A model generated the notes under the pieces. It had not been told where the DNA came from, did no database searches, and worked only from the letters and a program-made list of their open reading frames with translations. Shown here piece after piece: positions 1 to 7,853 of a stretch of DNA of 64,000 nucleotides. Source of the DNA: Planctomycetota bacterium (GTDB taxonomy: Bacteria > Planctomycetota > GCA-002687715 > DRQF01); the NCBI GenBank assembly GCA_020639295.1, contig JACKGY010000006.1, positions 62,001 to 126,000 of the forward strand, written 5' to 3'. Position 1 is the stretch's first letter. The number at the start of each line of letters is the position of its first letter. Position numbers and translations under genes: made by a program.

Positions 1-309
1 CACCGTGGTGTAACCCACGGCGAGCCCTTCGCCGACGAGGAGCGCATGCAGCAGGGACGCCGTCAGCTTCTGCTTGTCCTTCGTCCAGAGCTTCGAGTCG
101 GCGAGGATCTCGAGCGCCCGGGCCTCGACCAGGTCCCGGACCGGAGTCGGCCGCGCCGCCGGGCGGCGCTGACCCGGCTCCAACTCCCCCCTCAGGTAGC
201 GCCTGACCGTGTTTCTGGAGACCCCGAGCTCCCGCGCGACCTGGCGGATCGGAACCCCCTGCCTCATGACCCTATGTCGCAGCGCGACAACGCTTTCCAT
301 GTCCAACAT
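1..309 (-). CDS. istA: IS21-family transposase IstA, N-terminal part (runs off the window)
   Basis: 103 codons are visible from an ATG at 309 with GGAGG just upstream. The start reads MLDMESVVALRHRVMRQG, followed by a helix-turn-helix (RQVARELGVSRNTVRRYL, residues about 22-39). This is the DNA-binding N-terminus expected of IS21-family IstA. The DDE integrase core would lie to the left of base 1 and cannot be seen. The gene reads away from paired terminal repeats at 354-399. It is a different element from the IS21 pair at 3.3-7.9 kb, because both the protein start and the terminal repeats differ. Confidence 0.85.
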   Translation of the reverse strand, partial: MLDMESVVALRHRVMRQGVPIRQVARELGVSRNTVRRYLRGELEPGQRRPAARPTPVRDLVEARALEILADSKLWTKDKQKLTASLLHALLVGEGLAVGYTTV

Positions 310-353
310 CCTCCTTTCGGAACAGCCGCCGAGGCGGCAGTCAAGCCCAGGAG

Positions 354-399
354 GGGTGGGTCAGTTTCGGAGCGCCGGGTGGGTCAGTTTCGGAGCGCC
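354..399. repeat. Two perfect tandem 23-bp IS21 terminal repeats
   Basis: The 23-bp unit (core GGTCAGTTTCGGAGCGCC) occurs at 354-376 and again, identical and contiguous, at 377-399. Multiple subterminal repeats are typical transposase-binding sites at IS21 ends. Confidence 0.85.
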
Positions 400-406
400 G
401 TATGCA

Positions 407-787
407 CAGGGTGCTGCTGCTCGCGAGAGGCCGACCTCGATCACGGTCGCGACGGCGCTCCAAGCCCGTCGGGTCGGCCTTCCCGACCAGGGCGGCCAGA
501 AGCGGATCGCGGCTGAGCTCGTCGTGGTCGTTCAGGTCCTCGTAGCCGAGCGCAATCGCCATCACACGCTGAGCCACCAGGTCGCGGACGCTGTGGTCGA
601 TCCGGCTCGGATCTCGGTAGTCGTGGAAGCAAGATGCGAAGCGATCGAAGAGGGAAAGGCGGCGATCGACCTCGTGTAGGAGCAAACCGCCTGCGTCCGA
701 GCTGATCTGGCCGCCGTCGAAAGATGCCGTGAATTCTCGCCTGCCCGGGCCTCGGCTCGTCACCCGCTCGCCGTTACACTCTGTCAC
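407..787 (-). pseudogene. IS1380-family transposase, N-terminal 127 codons, cut by IS21
   Basis: The frame begins with ATG at 787 and reads an IS1380-type N-terminus: FDGGQISSDAGGLLLHEVDR, then DYRDPSRIDHSVRDLVAQRV, ALGYEDLNDHDELSRDPLL and GKADPTG. IS1380 transposases carry a DDE catalytic domain and are usually about 430-450 residues long. Here the family match stops after ASSST and the frame continues into the ends of the IS21 element, so roughly 70 per cent of the protein is missing. The break coincides with the inferred IS21 terminus at 406, so insertion is the simplest explanation. It is not expected to make active enzyme. Confidence 0.85.
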
Positions 788-956
788 CTACAGCCACCTC
801 GCTGGAAGTCCTGGGATCTGTTGTTTCACCCCACTCTTCCAAGCTTGGCGGCTGTTTTCTAGTAAATGTGGTGAGCGATACGGGCTAGGATCGGCCGTAA
901 GGCGCGAAACGGGCGCAACTAAGGCCAGATTCGTAACTTAGCTCCTTCAGGCCGGT
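788..956. other. Intergenic, no gene seen
   Basis: This stretch between the truncated IS1380 transposase start and the tRNA fragment is richer in A+T than the rest of the window. It holds no supported gene. The outer end of the IS1380 element presumably lies here, but no partner inverted repeat is available to define it. Confidence 0.4.
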
Positions 957-1005
<49 letters not shown>

Positions 1006-1009
1006 GCCA

Positions 1010-1053
1010 GAAGGCCCGACGCAACCAAGAGTTACGTCGGGCCTTCTTCTTTT
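1010..1053 (+). terminator. Rho-independent terminator after the tRNA fragment
   Basis: A perfect 12-bp stem (GAAGGCCCGACG at 1010-1021 with CGTCGGGCCTTC at 1035-1046) encloses a 13-nt loop and is followed by TTCTTTT. This is the strongest intrinsic terminator I see in the window. Its position suggests it was acquired together with the tRNA 3' end. Confidence 0.85.
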
Positions 1054-1121
1054 CCAAAGCGTGTTTACCGAAGACTGAACACGCCTGGAACACGCTTGGC
1101 GCGGTTTGTTGACCGATCCCC

Positions 1122-1187
1122 AGCGCCGCCGCGGCCAATCAGGCCCCTCCGCCGGACGCGAAGGACACTGCGGCCAGTAAGACCGGG
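1122..1187. repeat. Copy 1 of a 66-bp diverged direct repeat flanking the hydrolase
   Basis: It aligns without gaps to 2205-2271 at roughly 80 per cent identity by eye; the shared core is CAGGCCCCTCCGCCGGACG. On the minus strand both copies read a hydrophobic peptide ending in SGGGA and a stop, so they may be 3' remnants of a small membrane-protein gene. Confidence 0.6.
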
Positions 1188-1266
1188 TATGATCAGCAAC
1201 GTCAATCAGGGAGCTATGCGCACCGGGGATTCGTGCACAGACACCATGAGACCTGTTGAGTCACGG

Positions 1267-2118
1267 ATGTCGTCGCTTCTTTGGAAATGGGCTCGCCGGC
1301 TCGGAGTGATCATGCTCGCGGGCTACATCGCAGGCTGTGCCGCGTTCTATCTCCTCCAGGACCGTCTTCTTTACCGTCCCGCCCAGTTGTCGAAGTCCGA
1401 GTTGAATCGTCGTGCCAAACAAATCGGGTACAAGGCGTGGCCTTCGGCTGGAGACTGCCGCGCTTACCTTGTTCCCAACGACAGGGTCATGCGGCCTGGG
1501 ACGGTCCTGCTTGTCCATGGCAAGGGAGGAAGCGCGACTTCCCAAACATTGATTGCGGATGGACTAAACACCCTCGGCATGCAGGTCATCGTGAACGAGT
1601 ATCCCGGCTACGGCGCGCGTCCTGGGAGGCCGTCCGCAAGGACTCTGACCAGCGACCTCGTCGACACAATTCGCCTTCTTCAAGCAGAGCGAGCGGGCCC
1701 TCTCATTCTGGTCGGAGTCTCTGTTGGCACGGGAATCGTGGCACAGGCCGTTGCCGGGAATGAACTGCCGGTCGATGCGGTCCTCCTCTTCACTCCCTTC
1801 GATTCGCGACGGGAGTCATGGCAGGAGCGGTTCTTCTTCATCCCCATCACATGGCTCATGACCGAAGATCTCGACACGGTTCGCGACTTGAAGAATCAAG
1901 AATTTCCGGTTGGGGTGGTCGTTGCCGAGCTGGATCGGGTGACGCACCCCAAGCAGGGTGTCCACCTGTACGAGTCGTTGACCGGCCCGAAGCGACTCTG
2001 GAGGCTCCGCGGGACTGCTCACACTGACTGGATGACCAAGGTCGACGATACCTTCTGGCAGGATCTGGCGGACTGGACTCTCGCGGCGATCGTCCGTCCT
2101 CGGCCAGATCCCAAGTGA
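1267..2118 (+). CDS. Membrane-anchored alpha/beta hydrolase
   Basis: A 283-residue serine hydrolase of the alpha/beta fold, substrate unknown. The N-terminus has basic residues, then a hydrophobic segment (about 11-29) ending near LLQDRLLYRP, as in membrane-anchored ABHD13/YqkD-like hydrolases. An IAGC sequence could be a lipobox. The nucleophile elbow is GVSVG (about 164-168), and the likely acid and base are Asp in VAELDRVTHP and His in RGTAHTDWM. The start at 1267 places the hydrophobic segment near the N-terminus. In-frame ATGs at 1246, 1216 and 1189 are alternatives, and a TATGAT -10-like box lies at 1188-1193. The gene stands alone between two diverged direct repeats in the mobile region. 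Confidence 0.8.
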   Translation: MSSLLWKWARRLGVIMLAGYIAGCAAFYLLQDRLLYRPAQLSKSELNRRAKQIGYKAWPSAGDCRAYLVPNDRVMRPGTVLLVHGKGGSATSQTLIADGLNTLGMQVIVNEYPGYGARPGRPSARTLTSDLVDTIRLLQAERAGPLILVGVSVGTGIVAQAVAGNELPVDAVLLFTPFDSRRESWQERFFFIPITWLMTEDLDTVRDLKNQEFPVGVVVAELDRVTHPKQGVHLYESLTGPKRLWRLRGTAHTDWMTKVDDTFWQDLADWTLAAIVRPRPDPK

Positions 2119-2204
2119 TCGCGATCGAAAACGCTCGCGGAGTGCGCTTTCTCCCTCCTCTGGGCAGGCATCGAACATGCCTGGGGGGGCATGGCCCGAT
2201 TTCG

Positions 2205-2271
2205 AGCGCCGCCGCGACCCCTCAGGCCCCTCCGCCGGACGTGAAGAACGCAGCGGCCAGGAAGGTCGGTA
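2205..2271. repeat. Copy 2 of the 66-bp direct repeat
   Basis: Partner of 1122-1187. On the minus strand this copy reads about 30 hydrophobic residues (ending LPTFLAAAFFTSGGGA) to a stop, with no start codon. That looks like the remains of a gene's 3' end. Confidence 0.6.
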
Positions 2272-2326
2272 GCCCGACCACCAGGAGCATAAGCGCGAGC
2301 AGGGCGATACCGAGTGTAGCCGGTCA

Positions 2327-2370
2327 TGTCAATTGACCCCCTTTCGGTCACGAAACGTGACCCCCTCGGA
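2327..2370. repeat. Possible IS21-type terminus remnant
   Basis: It starts TGTCAATTGACCCCC and carries two TGACCCCCTY repeats (about 2334 and 2359) around a perfect inverted repeat, GGTCACG-AAA-CGTGACC (2346-2362). Paired subterminal repeats after a TG end are a hallmark of IS21-like elements, but no transposase is attached. The rest of the 2119-2499 gap holds nothing else I can support. Confidence 0.35.
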
Positions 2371-2443
2371 GTTCACCCTCAATCTGCGGCCGCCTGTTGA
2401 CGTTCTTCGCTCCCTTCTGGCCCTGGGCCGCCGTCAGGTCCTG

Positions 2444-2467
2444 GAAATCACTTCGTTGAGTGGTACA
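2444..2467. repeat. R motif copy 1 (GTTGAGT core)
   Basis: A 24-bp motif, core ATCACTTCGTTGAGTGGTAC, that recurs with one or two changes at 3161-3184 and 9298-9321 and in degenerate form at 10541-10564. Here it lies just downstream of the 3' end of the orphan gene at 2500-2895. Confidence 0.7.
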
Positions 2468-2499
2468 GGGGCGAAGAGATCATGTCGTTGCGCGCACGG

Positions 2500-2895
2500 T
2501 CAGGAAGAGCGGGCGCACAGTGTTGCCGATTCAGCGTAGATCCTCAGATACCCATCGCTCACCCGCATCGCAAAATGGTCGTCGGGGGAAGCATGCTCTT
2601 CAGCGACCAAGTAGTCATCGTGATCCTGAGAGGAAGGCATGTAGCCAATCTCGTTTATGTTATGAAAGAACTCAAACTTCGTTAGTCCCCGAATCTCAAA
2701 GAAGGAAACTGCCTCGAAATGCAGCAACAGTGCCCTACCTCTATCCCTATATTCAGGACTTGGGTCTATTAGAATCTGCACCACTCCGTTCGAGCGAACG
2801 GAAATCTCTCTCAAGCGATTAAAATGACACACCTCATATACGATGTCGCCACAAACGAGTGCGCAGGCATCTTCAACAACAAAGTTCTTCTTCAC
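2500..2895 (-). CDS. AT-rich orphan gene, hypothetical protein
   Basis: 131 residues starting with GTG at 2895, preceded by AGGAG at good spacing, so the gene looks genuine. The protein is soluble, acidic and has no signal peptide or membrane segment. I recognise no family. Codon use is clearly richer in A and T than that of chromosomal genes further right, which suggests recent acquisition. It lies between the R motif on its 3' side and a hairpin-forming repeat block on its 5' side, the same arrangement as the gene at 9374-10282. That makes it look like a mobile single-gene module. Confidence 0.6.
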   Translation of the reverse strand: MKKNFVVEDACALVCGDIVYEVCHFNRLREISVRSNGVVQILIDPSPEYRDRGRALLLHFEAVSFFEIRGLTKFEFFHNINEIGYMPSSQDHDDYLVAEEHASPDDHFAMRVSDGYLRIYAESATLCARSS

Positions 2896-3061
2896 GGAAC
2901 TTACTCCTACCGTTTTCTCGGAGATCGCTGCAAGAAGTTCCTTGTGATCCGAAGTTCATTCCACGCTAAACTCCCGAATTCCGCCTGGCCATAGCACGTG
3001 TTGTACGCAGGCTGTACTGCTCACGTTAATTTTCCCCACGCCACCGGCTCCCAGGGCCTGC

Positions 3062-3184
3062 AGCCCTCGTCCGTCGGCTCCTCCATGTGAGCCTCCTTTC
3101 AGCCCCTTTCGGGGCGGCTGGGAGGCGGCTTTCGGAGCCCTGCGCCGGACTTAGGACGAGGAAATCACTTCGTTGAGCGGTACA
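3062..3184 (-). repeat. Hairpin-forming repeat block A with R motif copy 2
   Basis: It aligns with 10440-10564. Nested complementary arms are visible: CCTCGTCC (3065-3072) with GGACGAGG (3154-3161), GGCTCC (3076-3081) with GGAGCC (3134-3139), GCCTCC (3091-3096) with GGAGGC (3121-3126), and CAGCC with GGCTG around a short loop (3100-3120). The block ends in R motif GAAATCACTTCGTTGAGCGG (3161-3180). On the minus strand it also carries AAAGGAGG followed by an ATG that opens only a 21-codon frame. The rest of the 2896-3219 gap holds no supported gene. Confidence 0.65.
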
Positions 3185-3219
3185 CGCCTGGAACACTGAT
3201 TTCGAGGTTTGTCGTCGCC

Positions 3220-3327
3220 TCACCCGATCCTCGCCTGGCCGCCGCCGCCCTTCGACATCAGACAAACGCCGAAGACGAAGGCCGCGACGATCAGGACCGA
3301 ACCCGAGATCAGCTCCAACGTCCACAT
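3220..3327 (-). CDS. Possible 35-residue membrane peptide or gene remnant
   Basis: An ATG at 3327 opens a 35-codon frame with a clear membrane helix (LISGSVLIVAAFVFGVCLM) and a short Gly-rich cationic tail. It begins 2 bp from the IS21 left end, so it could equally be the 3' end of a larger gene cut by the insertion. No family recognised and no clear ribosome binding site survives. Confidence 0.2.
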   Translation of the reverse strand: MWTLELISGSVLIVAAFVFGVCLMSKGGGGQARIG

Positions 3328-3429
3328 CTGTAGCGCGACACCCCAAGTTCGAGTTAAGGCGACACCCAGTCTTACGAGGTGACGCCCTCGGCAAAGCCAT
3401 GGACGATGGCCCTCTGGAGGGCCCGTGCC

Positions 3430-4698
3430 ATGACGCCGAAACTCGACTTGGAGGCACGCATGACCATCAAGAAGCTGGGCGAGCGTGGCGTCCCGAACAC
3501 CGAGATCGCGACGATTCTTGGAGTTACGGAAGGGGCGGTGCGCTATCACCTTCGGCGTCAGGCCGAGGGGCAGACTGACGGGCGGACGCGACAGCAGCCG
3601 AGGGCAGCGGCCCATCACGATTCGATCGTCTCCTGGCTCTCCGCCAAGCAGGAACCAAATGCGGCGATCAACATCTCCGATCTGCACCGCTGGCTGAAGG
3701 AGGAGAAGGGCTACGACGGCAGCCTCCGGTCGGTCGAACGCTACTTCGCGAAGACCTTCCCGCGTCCGCGGAGGCGGGCACGGCGTCGCGTCGAGACTCC
3801 GCCCGGAGCCCAGGTGCAGCTCGATTGGGCCGAGCACCGGGGCGTGATGCTCGCGGGCCAGGCGGAGACGCTCTACTCCTTCCACGCCCGACTGTCACAT
3901 TGCCGATTCGAGGCAGCGGTCTGGTCGAAGCGCAAGAACCTGCTCTCCTGGCTTCACTGCCACAACGAGGGCTTCCGTCGTCTCGGCGGCGTCGCCGCGA
4001 CGGCCCGCATCGACAACGAGAAGACGGCGGTCGTCGAGGGTGCCGGTCCCTGGGGCCGGATTCACCCGAGCTACCAGCGATACGCGCTGACGATGCGCTT
4101 TCACATCGACGCCTGCCTGCCGCGGTCACCCCAGCACAAGGGCAAGGTCGAGCGCGGCATCCGTGACTTTCGCCGAACGGTCGGCGTCTACCGGCGTCAC
4201 TGGAACGATCTCCAGGAGCTCCAGCAGGTGACCGACGAGATCCTGCTCGAATCGGCGGCGAGGCGAATCTGCCCGGCGACCGGCAAGACCGTGCTCGCGA
4301 GCTGGGAGGACGAGAAGGAGATTCTCGCGCCACTGCCGATCCTGCCCGAGCCCTTCGACCATGTCGCGACACGGCGGGTCGGCTCCGACTGCATGATCTC
4401 CTTCGAGGGCTGCCAGTACTCGGTGCCCTTCCGTCTGGTCGGTTTCCAGGTCGAGATCCGGGGCTGCGCCGGCAAGGTGCAGATCCTTCGAGATTGCGAG
4501 ATCGTGGCCGAGCACGAGAGGGCGTCGGCGGCCCGGATCATCATCGACCCGGAGCACTTCGAGGGGCCCTCGACCGAGGAGGTGCTCGCGCCGATGCCCC
4601 TCGGGCGAATGGGGACGCGGCTCGCCGAGATCGCGGCCATGGTCCCGGAGCAACGTCCGCTCGATCTCTACGCCGCCCTGGCGGAGGTAGCACGATGA
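3430..4698 (+). CDS. istA: IS21-family transposase IstA (copy 1)
   Basis: 422 residues from ATG 3430, preceded by GGAGGG; ATG 3460, preceded by GGAGG, is an alternative. Cuts and joins element ends during transposition, with IstB as helper. An N-terminal helix-turn-helix (VPNTEIATILGVTEGAVRYHL) is followed by the integrase core. DDE residues appear as Asp in VQLDWAEH, Asp in ARIDNEKTA and Glu in HKGKVERGI. A C-terminal beta-rich domain follows. The stop overlaps the istB start by ATGA, the usual coupling. The frame is intact. It differs from copy 2 at only a few residues (for example MLAGQ against MLSGQ). Confidence 0.93.
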   Translation: MTPKLDLEARMTIKKLGERGVPNTEIATILGVTEGAVRYHLRRQAEGQTDGRTRQQPRAAAHHDSIVSWLSAKQEPNAAINISDLHRWLKEEKGYDGSLRSVERYFAKTFPRPRRRARRRVETPPGAQVQLDWAEHRGVMLAGQAETLYSFHARLSHCRFEAAVWSKRKNLLSWLHCHNEGFRRLGGVAATARIDNEKTAVVEGAGPWGRIHPSYQRYALTMRFHIDACLPRSPQHKGKVERGIRDFRRTVGVYRRHWNDLQELQQVTDEILLESAARRICPATGKTVLASWEDEKEILAPLPILPEPFDHVATRRVGSDCMISFEGCQYSVPFRLVGFQVEIRGCAGKVQILRDCEIVAEHERASAARIIIDPEHFEGPSTEEVLAPMPLGRMGTRLAEIAAMVPEQRPLDLYAALAEVAR

Positions 4699-5231
4699 CC
4701 ACGAAGACCAGCGCGAAGAAGACGATGCCTCGCGTCGATCTCGATGCCACCAGGGAGTCCCTTCTCAAGGTGGGCATGACGCACGCCGCCGAGCTGCTCG
4801 AAGCGAGGATCGCGGAGGCGATCAAGGACGAGGTGCCGCCGCACCGCTTCCTCGACCATCTGCTGCGCGACGAGATCGAGGCCCGCGACGAGCGTCGCGT
4901 CAGGACCTCGCTTAGGCTCTCGGGCCTGCCGACGGGACAGACTCTGGCGAGCTTCGATTTCGCCTTCCAGCCCTCGATCGAGCGCAGTCGCATCGAGACG
5001 CTCTCGACCTGCGGCTGGATTCGGGAGAAGGAGACGCTCCTCATCCAGGGTCCGCCCGGCGTCGGCAAGACCCACCTCGCGGTGGCGCTCGGCGTGAAGG
5101 CGGTCGAGAACGGCTTCAGCGTCGCCTTCTTCAGGCTCGAGGAGCTGATGAATGCGATGAAGAAGGACGCCGATCTTTCGCCGTCGCGGCTCCGGCGGCG
5201 GAAGTACCTGAACGTCGCTCTGGTCATCATC
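4695..5231 (+). pseudogene. istB: istB copy 1, 5' part, disrupted by IS21 copy 2
   Basis: IstB is the AAA+ ATPase helper of IS21 transposition. This part reads 179 codons, including the Walker A motif GPPGVGKTH, and stops at NVALVII just before the Walker B acidic residues. There the head-on copy 2 begins (TGTCAAGCGACAC at 5232). The frame continues for 26 foreign codons to 5309. The missing C-terminal 88 codons lie at 7550-7812. Intact length by comparison with copy 2 is 264 residues. Confidence 0.93.
5227..5231. repeat. Target-site duplication TCATC, left copy
   Basis: The uninterrupted istB of copy 2 has one TCATC in GGTCATCATCGATGAG. In copy 1 TCATC precedes the inserted element here and follows it at 7550-7554. 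A 5-bp duplication and TG...CA ends fit IS21 transposition. Confidence 0.85.
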
Positions 5232-5347
5232 TGTCAAGCGACACCCAGTCTTACGAGTTACGGCGACACCTACCTTTACGAGGGTGTCGGGGCTCCCAAG
5301 TGCCCCTGATGCCGTGATTTCGAGGGTTCTCGACTACGAGCGGAGGG

Positions 5348-5377
5348 CCCAGGTCCGGGGGTACCCCCGGACCTGGG
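5348..5377. repeat. Perfect 30-bp palindrome in the IS21 3' region (copy 2)
   Basis: The half-site CCCAGGTCCGGGGGT is followed immediately by its exact complement. It lies 11 bp beyond the istB stop and is repeated in copy 1 at 7824-7853. It can form a very stable hairpin, perhaps a terminator or a block to read-through, although no T-tract follows. Confidence 0.8.
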
Positions 5378-5388
5378 CGAGCTGAGCC

Positions 5389-6183
5389 TCAGTCCTTCCT
5401 CGTCGCGGCGTGCTCGAGGTCGCGGAGCCGGTAGCTTCGGCCCTTCACGTCGAGGACGTGGCTTCTATGGAGCAGGCGATCGAGGATCGCGGTGGCGAGC
5501 ACCTCGTCGCCGGCAAGCAGTTCGGGCCAGTCCTTGATCCCCTTGTTGGTGGTGATCAGCACCGCGCCTTTGCCGTAGCGGTAGCTCACCAGGCGGAAGA
5601 AGAGGCTCGCCTCCTGCCTGGTCATGGGCTCGAAGCCCATCTCATCGATGATGACCAGAGCGACGTTCAGGTACTTCCGCCGCCGGAGCCGCGACGGCGA
5701 AAGATCGGCGTCCTTCTTCATCGCATTCATCAGCTCCTCGAGCCTGAAGAAGGCGACGCTGAAGCCGTTCTCGACCGCCTTCACGCCGAGCGCCACCGCG
5801 AGGTGGGTCTTGCCGACGCCGGGCGGACCCTGGATGAGGAGCGTCTCCTTCTCCCGAATCCAGCCGCAGGTCGAGAGCGTCTCGATGCGACTGCGCTCGA
5901 TCGAGGGCTGGAAGGCGAAATCGAAGCTCGCCAGAGTCTGTCCCGTCGGCAGGCCCGAGAGCCTAAGCGAGGTCCTGACGCGACGCTCGTCGCGGGCCTC
6001 GATCTCGTCGCGCAGCAGATGGTCGAGGAAGCGGTGCGGCGGCACCTCGTCCTTGATCGCCTCCGCGATCCTCGCTTCGAGCAGCTCGGCGGCGTGCGTC
6101 ATGCCCACCTTGAGAAGGGACTCCCTGGTGGCATCGAGATCGACGCGAGGCATCGTCTTCTTCGCGCTGGTCTTCGTGGTCAT
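5389..6183 (-). CDS. istB: IS21-family helper ATPase IstB (copy 2, intact)
   Basis: 264 residues. AAA+ ATPase that assembles on DNA and regulates IstA and target choice. Walker A is GPPGVGKTH (about 119-127) and Walker B is LVIIDEMGF (about 177-185). An arginine-rich C-terminus (DRLLHRSHVLDVKGRSYRLR) follows the ITTNKGIKDW sensor region. The start ATG at 6183 overlaps the istA stop by 4 bp. This is the only intact istB here, so it could also supply helper function to copy 1's istA. Confidence 0.95.
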   Translation of the reverse strand: MTTKTSAKKTMPRVDLDATRESLLKVGMTHAAELLEARIAEAIKDEVPPHRFLDHLLRDEIEARDERRVRTSLRLSGLPTGQTLASFDFAFQPSIERSRIETLSTCGWIREKETLLIQGPPGVGKTHLAVALGVKAVENGFSVAFFRLEELMNAMKKDADLSPSRLRRRKYLNVALVIIDEMGFEPMTRQEASLFFRLVSYRYGKGAVLITTNKGIKDWPELLAGDEVLATAILDRLLHRSHVLDVKGRSYRLRDLEHAATRKD

Positions 6184-7448
6184 CGTGCTACCTCCGCCAG
6201 GGCGGCGTAGAGATCGAGCGGACGTTGCTCCGGGACCATGGCCGCGATCTCGGCGAGCCGCGTCCCCATTCGCCCGAGGGGCATCGGCGCGAGCACCTCC
6301 TCGGTCGAGGGCCCCTCGAAGTGCTCCGGGTCGATGATGATCCGGGCCGCCGACGCCCTCTCGTGCTCGGCCACGATCTCGCAATCTCGAAGGATCTGCA
6401 CCTTGCCGGCGCAGCCCCGGATCTCGACCTGGAAACCGACCAGACGGAAGGGCACCGAGTACTGGCAGCCCTCGAAGGAGATCATGCAGTCGGAGCCGAC
6501 CCGCCGTGTCGCGACATGGTCGAAGGGCTCGGGCAGGATCGGCAGTGGCGCGAGAATCTCCTTCTCGTCCTCCCAGCTCGCGAGCACGGTCTTGCCGGTC
6601 GCCGGGCAGATTCGCCTCGCCGCCGATTCGAGCAGGATCTCGTCGGTCACCTGCTGGAGCTCCTGGAGATCGTTCCAGTGACGCCGGTAGACGCCGACCG
6701 TTCGGCGAAAGTCACGGATGCCGCGCTCGACCTTGCCCTTGTGCTGGGGTGACCGCGGCAGGCAGGCGTCGATGTGAAAGCGCATCGTCAGCGCGTATCG
6801 CTGGTAGCTCGGGTGAATCCGGCCCCAGGGACCGGCACCCTCGACCACCGCCGTCTTCTCGTTGTCGATGCGGGCCGTCGCGGCGACGCCGCCGAGACGA
6901 CGGAAGCCCTCGTTGTGGCAGTGAAGCCAGGAGAGCAGGTTCTTGCGCTTCGACCAGACCGCTGCCTCGAATCGGCAATGTGACAGTCGGGCGTGGAAGG
7001 AGTAGAGCGTCTCTGCCTGGCCCGACAGCATCACGCCCCGGTGCTCGGCCCAATCGAGCTGCACCTGGGCTCCGGGCGGAGTCTCGACGCGACGCCGTGC
7101 CCGCCTCCGCGGACGCGGGAAGGTCTTCGCGAAGTAGCGTTCGACCGACCGGAGGCTGCCGTCGTAGCCCTTCTCCTCTTTCAGCCAGCGGTGCAGATCG
7201 GAGATGTTGATCGCCGCATTTGGTTCCTGCTTGGCGGAGAGCCAGGAGACGATCGAATCGTGATGGGCCGCTGCCCTCGGCTGCTGTCGCGCCCGCCCGT
7301 CAGTCTGCCCCTCGGCCTGACGCCGAAGGTGATAGCGCACCGCCCCTTCCGTAACTCCAAGAATCGTCGCGATCTCGGTGTTCGGGACGCCACGCTCGCC
7401 CAGCTTCTTGATGGTCATGCGTGCCTCCAAGTCGAGTTTCGGCGTCAT
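6180..7448 (-). CDS. istA: IS21-family transposase IstA (copy 2)
   Basis: 422 residues from ATG 7448, preceded by GGAGGG, on the minus strand. Domain plan as in copy 1: HTH (VPNTEIATILGVTEGAVRYHL), DDE core (LDWAEH, ARIDNEKTA, KGKVERGI) and a C-terminal domain. It differs from copy 1 by very few residues (DGRARQQ for DGRTRQQ, MLSGQ for MLAGQ), which points to recent transposition. ATG 7418 is a plausible alternative start. With istB it forms a complete two-gene unit, so this element could be active. Confidence 0.94.
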   Translation of the reverse strand: MTPKLDLEARMTIKKLGERGVPNTEIATILGVTEGAVRYHLRRQAEGQTDGRARQQPRAAAHHDSIVSWLSAKQEPNAAINISDLHRWLKEEKGYDGSLRSVERYFAKTFPRPRRRARRRVETPPGAQVQLDWAEHRGVMLSGQAETLYSFHARLSHCRFEAAVWSKRKNLLSWLHCHNEGFRRLGGVAATARIDNEKTAVVEGAGPWGRIHPSYQRYALTMRFHIDACLPRSPQHKGKVERGIRDFRRTVGVYRRHWNDLQELQQVTDEILLESAARRICPATGKTVLASWEDEKEILAPLPILPEPFDHVATRRVGSDCMISFEGCQYSVPFRLVGFQVEIRGCAGKVQILRDCEIVAEHERASAARIIIDPEHFEGPSTEEVLAPMPLGRMGTRLAEIAAMVPEQRPLDLYAALAEVAR

Positions 7449-7549
7449 GGCACGGGCCCTCCAGAGGGCCATCGTCCATGGCTTTGCCGAGGGCGTCACC
7501 TCGTAAGACTGGGTGTCGCCTTAACTCGAATTTGGGGTGTCGCCCTACA

Positions 7550-7554
7550 TCATC
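7550..7554. repeat. Target-site duplication TCATC, right copy
   Basis: Partner of 5227-5231. Together they mark the insertion point of IS21 copy 2 in istB. Confidence 0.85.
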
Positions 7555-7812
7555 GATGAGATGGGCTTCGAGCCCATGACCAGGCAGGAGGCGAGCCTCT
7601 TCTTCCGCCTGGTGAGCTACCGCTACGGCAAAGGCGCGGTGCTGATCACCACCAACAAGGGGATCAAGGACTGGCCCGAACTGCTTGCCGGCGACGAGGT
7701 GCTCGCCACCGCGATCCTCGATCGCCTGCTCCATAGAAGCCACGTCCTCGACGTGAAGGGCCGAAGCTACCGGCTCCGCGACCTCGAGCACGCCGCGACG
7801 AGGGAGGACTGA
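7550..7812 (+). pseudogene. istB: istB copy 1, 3' part
   Basis: Continues the gene broken at 5231, beginning inside the duplicated TCATC and reading IIDEMGFEPMTRQEASLFF through to the stop at 7812. It matches the C-terminal third of the copy 2 IstB except AATRED for AATRKD. Without Walker A it cannot bind ATP. Confidence 0.9.
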
Positions 7813-7823
7813 GGCTCAGCTCG

Positions 7824-7853
7824 CCCAGGTCCGGGGGTACCCCCGGACCTGGG
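7824..7853. repeat. Perfect 30-bp palindrome in the IS21 3' region (copy 1)
   Basis: Same palindrome as 5348-5377, here 11 bp beyond the istB stop of copy 1. Confidence 0.8.

Larger units (their letters stand above)
1..406 (-). mobile_element. IS21-family insertion sequence, one end only
   Basis: The right boundary is placed at the CA of TATGCA (401-406). Read inward this gives a TG start followed by two tandem 23-bp terminal repeats and then istA, the usual order of an IS21 end. The element interrupts the IS1380-type transposase frame that lies to its right. The left end is outside the window, so target duplication cannot be tested. Confidence 0.75.
5232..7549 (-). mobile_element. Complete IS21-family element copy 2, nested head-on in copy 1
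   Basis: 2318 bp running from TGTCAAGCGACACC at 5232 to GTCGCCCTACA at 7549, flanked by TCATC on both sides. It carries intact istA and istB on the minus strand. Repeats of the GCGACACC type occur at both ends (5238, 5262, about 7518 and 7541). It is nearly identical to copy 1, so the two form a long inverted repeat. Confidence 0.93.

Noticed and set aside
5232..5309. C-terminal tail of the frame starting at 4695 (CQATPSLTS...)
   Set aside because: These codons are IS21 end sequence read through the insertion junction and not part of IstB.
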